Below, in pieces: positions 25,444 to 32,818 of a stretch of DNA of 36,870 bases. How positions within the stretch are numbered: the stretch's first letter is position 1; every line of letters begins with the position of its first letter. This DNA is from an uncultured beta proteobacterium (GTDB lineage: Bacteria > Pseudomonadota > Gammaproteobacteria > Burkholderiales > Burkholderiaceae_C): assembly GCA_903909815.1 (NCBI GenBank), contig CAIVXG010000207.1, forward strand, positions 1 to 36,870, written 5' to 3'. A program made the position numbers and the translations under genes. The notes below the pieces were generated by a model, which saw only the letters and a program-made list of their open reading frames with translations, did no database searches and had not been told where the DNA came from.

Positions 25444-26598
25444 TCATGCAGAGGTCGGTCGTTCTCCCAGGCCGATGTCGACCATCATCTCGCTGGCCAG
25501 GGCGCCCAGTTCAGCACGCAGATCGTCGATCGCCAGCGTGGCGGGCACGAGCAACTGCGCCTGGACCTTGAAGGTCTGCTTGCCGGTGCCACCAGTGCGC
25601 ACAATCTCGGTGTGAATGTTCTCGATGCTGATGCTGCGTTGCGCCAGCATCCGGGTCAGGCTGCTGACGATGCCAACCCGGTCCTCGCCCACGAGTTCGA
25701 GCTCAACCGCACGCAGGTCGCCCGGCAGGGCGTGGCCGTCGCTGCGCGCGATCACCACCTGCAAGCCGTTGGATTCGAGTGCGCGCAGCGCCAGCGCCAG
25801 CGCATCGGCATTTTCGCGCTGCACCTCCAGATGGACCATGCCGGCAAATTCGCCCGCCAGTCGCGTCATGCGGCTGGCCGCCCAATTGGCGCCGAACTGC
25901 TGTGCGCGCTCGGCCAGCAGGCTCACGATGCCATGCCGATCCGCACCCACGATCGTGACCACGAGTGAGGTGTGGGTGGATGCGCGCTCCTCGGTCAGCA
26001 CCACCGAGCGGCGGATCATGGGCGCCTTGGTGGCGAAGCGTGGGTCCTGCGCAAAGGCCGGGAGCTTTCCGTCCAGACGCGCGCAATGCACCACTTGGCT
26101 CAGCAACGCCAGGCCCATGGGCGCCAGCGCGCGCTCCCACAGCTCGCGTGCGCTTTCCCCCTTGGCAACAAAGCACCAATTCTGGGCCGCAACGGCGCCC
26201 GCGTCCCAGCCGTCGGCCAGGTGATAGACCGAGCCGCCCGCAATCGGGTCGCCCGACAGGATCGTCCACTCCACGGCGGCAATGCCGCGGTGCCTTGGCA
26301 AAAGCGAAGGGTGATAGCCGATGCCCCCCAGGCGCGAGCGCGCCAGCGCCTCGTTGCTCACGCGGGCGTGGGTGTGGGCGGCAATGATGAGGTCGGTGCC
26401 ATGGGCAATCGCCTCGCCCGGAACGATCTTGGGGTTGGCCAGCACGTGCACTGCCACCCCGGCAGCGCGCGCGGCCAGCGCCAAGCGGTCGTCGTCAGCG
26501 GGAGCCACAACGCTTGTGAACTCAATGCCTTCTTCCTTGCGCAGCGCCTCGAACACCGAGGCCGCGAAAAAACGGGATCCGACCAATGCGCACTTCAT
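25444..26598 (-). CDS. Fusion: formyltransferase-like domain plus GcvR-like tandem ACT domains
   Basis: A 384-residue protein of two parts. Residues 1-200 form a formyltransferase fold. The segment IGYHPSLLPRHRG...GWDAG has the catalytic His (H96) and Asp (D132), but the Asn of Met-tRNA formyltransferase and GART (N-x-H) is replaced by Gly (G94). The YHPSLLPRHRG wording resembles the 10-formyltetrahydrofolate hydrolase domain of 10-formyl-THF dehydrogenase. Residues about 211-290 and 297-375 are two ACT domains with the GcvR pattern (TIVGADRHGIVSLLAER; LVGEDRVGIVSSLTRML). GcvR controls glycine cleavage in enterobacteria; PurU, a formyl-THF deformylase, has ACT and formyltransferase parts in the opposite order. 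I infer an amino-acid-responsive one-carbon enzyme or regulator. ATG 26598 follows AAAGGTGG. It is convergent with codA and divergent from the dehydratase gene. Confidence 0.8.
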   Translation of the reverse strand: MKCALVGSRFFAASVFEALRKEEGIEFTSVVAPADDDRLALAARAAGVAVHVLANPKIVPGEAIAHGTDLIIAAHTHARVSNEALARSRLGGIGYHPSLLPRHRGIAAVEWTILSGDPIAGGSVYHLADGWDAGAVAAQNWCFVAKGESARELWERALAPMGLALLSQVVHCARLDGKLPAFAQDPRFATKAPMIRRSVVLTEERASTHTSLVVTIVGADRHGIVSLLAERAQQFGANWAASRMTRLAGEFAGMVHLEVQRENADALALALRALESNGLQVVIARSDGHALPGDLRAVELELVGEDRVGIVSSLTRMLAQRSISIENIHTEIVRTGGTGKQTFKVQAQLLVPATLAIDDLRAELGALASEMMVDIGLGERPTSA

Positions 26599-26774
26599 TC
26601 CAACCACCTTTTCAAAGTATCCACCACCGGATGACGCAGGGTTCCGATTTGCAACACCGGGCAACGCCACCAGCCTCATGGCTGAGCGCCATTATCACCG
26701 CGCGCCCTGGCGGTTCACCGGGCAAGTAAGATCATCGGTCCATCCTCTGCGCGCGGTGAAAACCCCAACCGATC

Positions 26775-27737
26775 ATGCTTCATCTGCCCCACTACGACGA
26801 CGTATGCGCCGCCGCTGAACGTCTCCACGGCCAGGCCCATCGCACACCGGTGCTGACTTCGCGCACGGCCAATCAGGAACTGGGGGCGCAAGTGTTCTTC
26901 AAGTGCGAGAACCTGCAGCGCACCGGCGCCTTCAAGTTCCGTGGCGCCTTTAACGCCTTGGCGCGCTTCGACGCGCAGCAGCGCCGTACCGGCGTCGTGA
27001 CGTTTTCGTCTGGCAACCACGGCCAGGCGATTGCCCTGGCTGCCAAGCTGCTGGGCCTGCCGGCCACGGTTCTGATGCCGCTGGACACGCCCGCCTCCAA
27101 GATCGCGGCCACCAAGCACTATGGCGGCGAGGTCGTTCTCTATGACCGCTACCGGGACGACAGGGAGCAGATCTGCCGCGACCTGTCCGAGCAACAGGGC
27201 TTGACGCTGATTCCGCCCTTTGACCACCCCGATGTGATCGCGGGCCAGGGCACGGCGGTGAAGGAATTGCTGGAGGAGGTGGGTGCGCTGGACGCGCTGT
27301 TTGTCTGCACCGGCGGCGGCGGCTTGCTTGCGGGCAGTGCGCTGGCGGCACGGGCACTGGCGCCGCAATGCAAGGTGTACGGCGTGGAGCCGCAAGCCGG
27401 CAACGACGCCCAGCAGTCGCTGCGCACGGGCGCCATCGTGCATATCGCCACGCCAAAAACCATCGCCGACGGCGCCCAGACGCAGCACCTGGGCGAATAC
27501 ACCTTCGCCATCATCCGACGCGAGGTCGATGACATCTTCACCGTCACCGACGGGCAGTTGGTGGACTGCATGCGCTTCTTCGCAGCACGCATGAAACTGG
27601 TGGTCGAGCCCACTGGTTGCCTGGGCTTTGCCGCGGCGCGCGAGATGAAATCGGAGTTTCAGGGCCAGCGCGTGGGCGTCGTCATCAGCGGAGGCAATGT
27701 CGATCTCGAGCGCTACTGCGCGCTGCTTTCGGCCTGA
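26775..27737 (+). CDS. Threonine/serine dehydratase (PLP-dependent)
   Basis: Cytoplasmic PLP enzyme of 320 residues, fold type II. The PLP lysine is K54 in GAFKFRGA, the substrate loop is SSGNHGQ (78-84), and the phosphate loop is GGGG (180-183) in CTGGGGLLAGSA. There is no C-terminal ACT-like regulatory domain, so it resembles catabolic or racemase-like members rather than biosynthetic IlvA. The usual reaction is threonine or serine to the 2-oxo acid and ammonia. The 176 bp separating it from the divergent fusion gene should contain both promoters; I saw no clear operator there. It ends two bases from the convergent gene at 27740. Confidence 0.88.
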   Translation: MLHLPHYDDVCAAAERLHGQAHRTPVLTSRTANQELGAQVFFKCENLQRTGAFKFRGAFNALARFDAQQRRTGVVTFSSGNHGQAIALAAKLLGLPATVLMPLDTPASKIAATKHYGGEVVLYDRYRDDREQICRDLSEQQGLTLIPPFDHPDVIAGQGTAVKELLEEVGALDALFVCTGGGGLLAGSALAARALAPQCKVYGVEPQAGNDAQQSLRTGAIVHIATPKTIADGAQTQHLGEYTFAIIRREVDDIFTVTDGQLVDCMRFFAARMKLVVEPTGCLGFAAAREMKSEFQGQRVGVVISGGNVDLERYCALLSA

Positions 27738-27739
27738 CG

Positions 27740-28318
27740 CTATTTCTTGGCGAAGGCGTCGGTCATCTTCTCCATGGAGACCACGACCGAAGAAATGGCG
27801 AATGCATTCTTGGCGATGGCGCGCCAGGCCTCGGAGTCAACCTTCACGCCATAGTGGTACATCGGGCGCTCCAGCCTATGCTGCGCCACCATCTGCTCCA
27901 GCTTGGCGTCGCTGATGCCCAGGCCCATCGATGCCAGGACACTGCGCTTTGGTACCACCATGTCGGCAACTCGCATCAATTTGATCAAACGCCGTTGCAG
28001 GGCCGCGTTGTTCGGAACGGCTTTGGCCTGCTTGAAGATCAGGCTATTGAGCAGCGCTTCGAGCACGACATGGTTCGGGCTGTTGAGCGAGCGCCACACG
28101 ATCGTTCCCTCAAAGGCGGTCAGGCTGCGCTTGAATTCCAGCGTGGACGGGGGCAGTTCCTGGGCGTGGTAGAAATTGAAGCCCACATCGTTCCAACCGA
28201 GTGCGTCGCACTGTTCCCACTTCCCCTGGACGCGAAAGCGCAGTGGAATGTTGATGTGGCTGTGCCTGTCCTCAGCCCTTGAAACCGAATCCGGATCGTC
28301 GTTAAAGCTGGATTTCAT
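27740..28318 (-). CDS. Uncharacterised protein, possibly PilZ-like
   Basis: A 192-residue soluble protein I do not recognise with certainty. The start at 28318 (MKSSFNDDPDS) is chosen because the frame upstream is atypical in composition. The middle (IPLRFRVQGKWEQCDALGWNDVGFNFYHA) has an Arg-x-Arg followed by a short strand and a DVGFNF turn that faintly resembles the RxxxR...DxSxxG layout of PilZ domains, but the key serine is missing. The second half is helical. No signal peptide or TM helix. The 156 bp upstream contains the divergent start of the small cysteine protein. Reading-frame length, codon pattern and a clean convergent fit with the dehydratase gene support it being real. Confidence 0.6.
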   Translation of the reverse strand: MKSSFNDDPDSVSRAEDRHSHINIPLRFRVQGKWEQCDALGWNDVGFNFYHAQELPPSTLEFKRSLTAFEGTIVWRSLNSPNHVVLEALLNSLIFKQAKAVPNNAALQRRLIKLMRVADMVVPKRSVLASMGLGISDAKLEQMVAQHRLERPMYHYGVKVDSEAWRAIAKNAFAISSVVVSMEKMTDAFAKK

Positions 28319-28474
28319 GGCGCTATTTTCGCGCAGTCCGGCGACCTTGGGTCGCAACCCGCTTTGACACAGCCTGGCCTGGTCCGGCCCGATTGCTGAG
28401 CTTTGAGCATGGGATGAACTGCAACCGCACCGCGGACTACACTGGCGTTCTCTGATTTCACTCCAAGGATTGCC

Positions 28475-28624
28475 ATGACGCTGTGTCCGATTGCGATAGT
28501 TGCGGGTTGCGCGAAATGCCCCGCGTTCAAGCTCTGCCCCCTGAAGGGCGTGCTGGGTGATCAAGCCAAACCGGCCGCCACGACCGCTCCCAAGAAGCCT
28601 GCAAAAAGAAAAAAGGCAGGCTAG
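28475..28624 (+). CDS. Small cysteine-rich protein (49 residues)
   Basis: A 49-residue frame with a good AAGGA six bases before its ATG. The first 21 residues contain four cysteines, C4, C12, C15 and C21, in the pattern MTLCPIAIVAGCAKCPAFKL followed by CPLK; this could bind a metal or cluster. The second half is Ala/Pro/Lys-rich and ends PAKRKKAG. A CxxC (C12/C15) flanked by two CP motifs is unlikely by chance. Its TAG stop shares a CTAG with the stop of the convergent protease gene. I do not know a function. Confidence 0.65.
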   Translation: MTLCPIAIVAGCAKCPAFKLCPLKGVLGDQAKPAATTAPKKPAKRKKAG

Positions 28625-30726
28625 AAGCCACTTTCGCGCACCAGCAGTGCGGCGACCCTTTTCAGGCCTTCCCAGGCCAGGCTTAGCCGGGTGCCCTGGA
28701 TCACCACGCGGCCACGGGTTTCACGCAGATCCGGCAGCGGCTCGGCCAGACTCAGGCGCACGCGGTACAGGGCATCCACCGGCGCCGCCTGACGCTCACC
28801 AGGCTGAGTGGCAATCGGTCCGCCATGGCGCGCATCGAGCATGGCCGGGGATATTCGGTTGCTTCGAGTGCTGTCAACTTCAAGCACCGTGGCGTCGACC
28901 GAAAGCCAATGATGATCGGGGCGAAACCGGGCCTGGGCTCCGACCTGAATGCGGTCGATCTGGCGCTGCTCGACGTAGGCATCCACAACCCAATGGCTGG
29001 CGTCAACCAGGATGCCCACCTGATTTTTTGTGCCCAACCAACTGCCCGGCGCCAGGGCCGGGTCCACATCCAGCCAGATGCCATCGAACTCGGCCACCAC
29101 CCGCAGGCGTTCGCCCTCTTCCCTGTCGGCACGGGTCTCGGCCAGTTGCTCGCCCAGGCGCTCGCTCGTGGCACGGCGCTGGTCCATGCCGGCGTCTTCT
29201 GCCGTCAACCCGGTCAGGTGCTGGCTCAAGGCCTGCACCGTGGCCGAGGTGCGCAAATCACGCACCTGAAGATCCGGCGCCACGAACACCGCCAAATCGG
29301 TTCTGGCCTGGACCGAACCAGGGGTATGGAGTTGGTCGAGTCGCGCCGGGAACGGGGCAAAGACGTTTTGTTGCCGGGCCGGGTGCGCAACGGCTGGCGT
29401 GCCGATGTCAAAGGCCCACGGCACGGCGATCAGGCCCACCAGCACCGCGCCCAGAGCGAGCATCCAGCGCCGGCGATCGAGCTTGATCTCGCTGCGACGT
29501 TTGATCCACACCGACAACTCCGACCACAGCGGGCGCAGGATGAACCAGACCACTTCCACGGCAAACAGAAAAATCCCCAACAGCTTGAAAAACATGAAGT
29601 AAACCGCGGCCGCAATCCCCAGGAACACCGCAAAACGATAGATCCATGTGACAAGGGCAAAGCTCACCAGGGCCCGGCGCAACTGCGGCGTCAGCAGTTC
29701 GGGGTCGGGGTCGGACCAGCCCAGCAGGGTGCGCCGCATCCAGGCGCGAGCCAGCGCGCCCGAGCGCTCGTGCAGGTTGGGGAAGTCCAGCAGATCCGAG
29801 ACGATGAAGTAGCCGTCAAAGCGCATGAACGGACTCGCGTTCAGCGCCAGCGAAAGGGCCCATCCGGTTGTCGCCAGATAGAGCATGGACTGGCGCAGCG
29901 CACCGTCGTCCAGTAGCGCCCAGGCCAGGGTGGACAGGCCGGCCAGAGCCAGTTCCACCATGATGCCCGCACCCGACACGGCCAACCGCTGGCGGTGCGA
30001 GCGCAAGCGCCAGGTTTCACTGGTGTCGGTGTAGAGCATGGGCCACAACACCACGAACGCGATGCCCATATGGGAAACCCGGATCCCGTAATGGGTGGCG
30101 ACCAGGGCGTGCCCGAGTTCGTGGAAGGTCTTGGAGATCACCAGCGCCAACAAAAAGCCACTCAGACCGGACAGGGTCAGGCTCTCGAGCACGCCGTGGG
30201 TAAACCCGTCCCACTGGCGTGCCACCAGCACCATGCCCAAAAAGCTCGCCAGCGCGATCAGCGCCAAGCCCAAGGGCGACAGCAAGGGGCGCACCACGGG
30301 CAAGGCCCGTGCCAGCCAGCGGTCGGGTCGCACCAGGGGAATGCGGATGAAGAGGTAATGATGCAACCACCAGCGCCAGTGCTTCCAACCCGGCTCGCTG
30401 GCCTGCGCGGCCAGGCGTGCAACGGCTGCAGGCGTGGGTCGCAGCAAACGATGCCGGTCCAGAAAACGGGCGAAATCCTCCACCTGGTCGGCGTGCGCGC
30501 CCAGCGCGGTGGTGGCGGCAATGTCCTGCGCGATCGCCTGTGGACTTGCGGGCCAGCGCAGCAGGCACTCGAATTCCAGCCAGCCGATGCGGAAAAACCG
30601 ATTCGTCACCGGGTCCTGAATCGACCAGGCCGGGGCACCATCCTGGTCCGGCGCCGCCTCGTGCAGGCGCAGATCCTCGCGCAAGGGCGGCAGACTGGCC
30701 TCAGGCGTATTCACCAACCGCTCCAT
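28621..30726 (-). CDS. Membrane M50-type metalloprotease fused to adaptor-like C-terminal domain
   Basis: A 701-residue inner-membrane protein. Residues about 30-95 (WSIQDPVTNRFFRIGWLEFECL...) resemble a PqqD-like peptide-binding domain. A membrane part with the site-2-protease motif HELGH (202-206) and the distant metal ligand region NASPFMRFDGYF (N296, D304) follows, with about eight hydrophobic segments up to residue 440. The C-terminal 250 residues are HlyD-like: a coiled-coil portion (QRRATSERLGEQLAETRADREE), barrel-sandwich strands (AEFDGIWLDV) and a periplasmic barrel. It is the last gene of the adhesin cassette and overlaps the preceding adaptor gene by 16 bp. Protease activity is predicted from intact metal ligands, and the substrate may be an export component or the adhesin; this is inference. 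Confidence 0.82.
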   Translation of the reverse strand: MERLVNTPEASLPPLREDLRLHEAAPDQDGAPAWSIQDPVTNRFFRIGWLEFECLLRWPASPQAIAQDIAATTALGAHADQVEDFARFLDRHRLLRPTPAAVARLAAQASEPGWKHWRWWLHHYLFIRIPLVRPDRWLARALPVVRPLLSPLGLALIALASFLGMVLVARQWDGFTHGVLESLTLSGLSGFLLALVISKTFHELGHALVATHYGIRVSHMGIAFVVLWPMLYTDTSETWRLRSHRQRLAVSGAGIMVELALAGLSTLAWALLDDGALRQSMLYLATTGWALSLALNASPFMRFDGYFIVSDLLDFPNLHERSGALARAWMRRTLLGWSDPDPELLTPQLRRALVSFALVTWIYRFAVFLGIAAAVYFMFFKLLGIFLFAVEVVWFILRPLWSELSVWIKRRSEIKLDRRRWMLALGAVLVGLIAVPWAFDIGTPAVAHPARQQNVFAPFPARLDQLHTPGSVQARTDLAVFVAPDLQVRDLRTSATVQALSQHLTGLTAEDAGMDQRRATSERLGEQLAETRADREEGERLRVVAEFDGIWLDVDPALAPGSWLGTKNQVGILVDASHWVVDAYVEQRQIDRIQVGAQARFRPDHHWLSVDATVLEVDSTRSNRISPAMLDARHGGPIATQPGERQAAPVDALYRVRLSLAEPLPDLRETRGRVVIQGTRLSLAWEGLKRVAALLVRESGF

Positions 30727-32057
30727 TCCCTCATGGTGGCCAGGGGGCGACGCAACAGGTAATAGCCCAGACAGACCCAGCCGCCATAGACTTTGGCCGT
30801 GCCGCGGATGCCGATGCGCGTCGGCTTGGAGCCGTCGTCAAATGCCGCTCGCAGCCGGTAGCTGGCCACGCCTTCGGGCGACAACACCGCCTGGTAGCTG
30901 GTCTCAATCACCTTGGCATCCAGCGGCGACAGCGGCATGGTGGTGAGAAACAGCTTGACCGGTGCACCCAGATCCAGGGCGATGGCGTCAGCCACGGGCA
31001 AATGCACCATCACCCCGGGCTTGTCGGGGTTGGCCAACAGCATGATGCGCTCGCCCGTGCTGACGGGACGCCCCAACCAGTCGTCGGGATCGCCAAATAC
31101 CGCCACTCCGGCGTGACTGGCAACGATGTCAATGCGCCCCAGCTGTGCCTGAATGGCCGCCAGTTCAGCGCGCTTTTCAAAGGCCCGTCCGCCCAGCAAG
31201 GCCAGATCGCCTTTGCTTTGGGCGTTGTCGAACGCCTTTTGCGTGGCCGCCAGCAGCTCGGCGTCGGCAACCGCAATGGTTTTTTGCGCCACCTCCAGGC
31301 GATTGCGCAGCGTCGTGTCGTCCAGTGAAAACAGCGGCTGGCCCGCCTTGACGATCTGGTTCGGACGCACATGAATGGTCTTGAGCACGCCGTCCAGGGG
31401 TGAGGACACGGTGGTGGCGTCCAGTGCAATCACTTCGGCTGGAGCCAACGCTGTCTGGCGAATCGGCAACAACGCCAATAGCAGCAGTGCCAGCGCCAAC
31501 CATCGGCGTTGGCGCGTGCTCAGCTTCTCCCATCGACCGCGCCAGCTGGCTTTGGGCGTACCCGCCAGCATTTCCCAGCAGTAGCTCCAGGTCTGGGCCA
31601 GTTGTTCCAGCAATGCCATCTGGTATTCCTGGGGTGCTTGCTCCAGCAGAAAACAGACCCAGCCCAGGGTCTCGCCCGAGCGCCGGCGCAGCGGCAGCGC
31701 GTACACGCCCGCAGGCCACCATTCACTCCAGCCATCGAGCACGCCCTCGGGGATGTCTGCATCGTCCGCCGAGGGCACGAGCCAGCCCGGCTTGGCCTGA
31801 AGTTGACGGCGTAACCAGGGCCAGGTGCGCCCCAGCCAGACCAGATAGGGGCTGTCCTCGGTCGGGCGTGCCAAGCCCGATACGGTGAGCAGGCGACTGG
31901 CCTCGTCTCCACCCTCGAACACCAGAGCCTGACGAAATCCGAGCAGGACGTAGGCGTCGTTGGCAATGGAAAATCCGAGTTCGGCGATGTTGTTGGCAGC
32001 GCGCGCGCGCGCCTCCAGCGCCGCAGTGGCGATGAGCATTTCAACGGAAGGCTTCAT
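30711..32057 (-). CDS. HlyD-family adaptor with N-terminal GAF-like domain
   Basis: A 448-residue inner-membrane adaptor. Residues 1-175 form a soluble, probably cytosolic, GAF-like sensory domain (EARARAANNIAELGFSIAND... GVYALPLRRRSGETLGWVCFLLE). One TM helix lies near residues 188-206 (WLALALLLLALLPI). The periplasmic part has HlyD features: SSPLDGVLKTIHVRPNQIVKAG, a hairpin, then SHAGVAVFGDP and barrel strands. The C-terminus has a second hydrophobic stretch (GGWVCLGYYLL). A cytosolic GAF-like domain on a secretion adaptor suggests signal- or nucleotide-controlled export, which is inference. It begins eight bases after the short adaptor and overlaps the protease gene by 16 bases. Confidence 0.82.
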   Translation of the reverse strand: MKPSVEMLIATAALEARARAANNIAELGFSIANDAYVLLGFRQALVFEGGDEASRLLTVSGLARPTEDSPYLVWLGRTWPWLRRQLQAKPGWLVPSADDADIPEGVLDGWSEWWPAGVYALPLRRRSGETLGWVCFLLEQAPQEYQMALLEQLAQTWSYCWEMLAGTPKASWRGRWEKLSTRQRRWLALALLLLALLPIRQTALAPAEVIALDATTVSSPLDGVLKTIHVRPNQIVKAGQPLFSLDDTTLRNRLEVAQKTIAVADAELLAATQKAFDNAQSKGDLALLGGRAFEKRAELAAIQAQLGRIDIVASHAGVAVFGDPDDWLGRPVSTGERIMLLANPDKPGVMVHLPVADAIALDLGAPVKLFLTTMPLSPLDAKVIETSYQAVLSPEGVASYRLRAAFDDGSKPTRIGIRGTAKVYGGWVCLGYYLLRRPLATMREWSGW

Positions 32058-32065
32058 GGATGCAT

Positions 32066-32818
32066 TCAGGGCGCGGGCTTGAAGCGGGCGATGCCTGTCA
32101 TGCCGGCCAGCAAACCGCCGGGGCGGCCTTCGATTCGCGCCTCCAGTTCCAGCGTTTGCGCCACCGCATCGACGCGTGCATTGATCGCCGTCACCTTGGC
32201 CAGGTAGGTCTTGGCGGTTTCCTCGATATCGACCTCGAACGGCGTCCCCACACGTAGGCTGCGCAGCAGCTTGGAGGGCACGTTCAGGCGCAACTTGAGC
32301 GGGCCGTCACTCACCATTTCGATCAGCGGCGTTCCCAGAGTCACACCCTGAAACGGCTTCACGTGGAGTTTGACGATGCGCCCGGAAAAGGGGGCAAGCA
32401 CCGAGCATTGCGCGACCTGAACCCGGGCCACCGCGATCGCCGCCAGCGCGCGATCCGCCGCCGCCGCCGCCAGCGATACCTCCATGTCGCCCGCAGCCTC
32501 CAGCTTGCGCAAACGTTGCTTGGTCTCCAGGGTTTCCTTGGCCATGGCGCTTTCGGCCTGAGCCATCTGCAGTTTGGCGTCGCCCTCGCTGCAATCGAAT
32601 GACACCAGCACCCGGCCCTTGGCGACCGATGCGCCCAGCGAACCGTTCAAGGCCGAGATCCGCCCCACCATCTGCGAGGCCAACGTGGTCTCCAGCTCGG
32701 GGCTGAGCTGGACCCGAATCGCACTTGGATCAGCCCCGGCATGGGGCGTCTGGGCGATTGCGAAGGTGCCAATGCCGGCAGCCAGCGCCGCAGCGCCCAC
32801 GCGTCGCAGCAGACTCAT
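32066..32818 (-). CDS. Short periplasmic adaptor (HlyD/RND membrane fusion type)
   Basis: A 250-residue protein starting MSLLRRVGAAALAAGIGTFAIA, a signal peptide. A first lipoyl half (TTLASQMVGRISALNGSLG), an alpha-hairpin around QAESAMAKETLETKQRLRK, a second lipoyl half (LAPFSGRIVKLHVKPFQ) and a compact barrel follow. It is shorter than normal RND adaptors and lacks a clear membrane-proximal domain. The start is fixed by the four-base ATGA overlap with the TolC-type gene and by the signal peptide. It is a second, minimal adaptor in the same cassette, possibly bridging the protease/adaptor proteins to the outer membrane channel. Confidence 0.82.
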   Translation of the reverse strand: MSLLRRVGAAALAAGIGTFAIAQTPHAGADPSAIRVQLSPELETTLASQMVGRISALNGSLGASVAKGRVLVSFDCSEGDAKLQMAQAESAMAKETLETKQRLRKLEAAGDMEVSLAAAAADRALAAIAVARVQVAQCSVLAPFSGRIVKLHVKPFQGVTLGTPLIEMVSDGPLKLRLNVPSKLLRSLRVGTPFEVDIEETAKTYLAKVTAINARVDAVAQTLELEARIEGRPGGLLAGMTGIARFKPAP

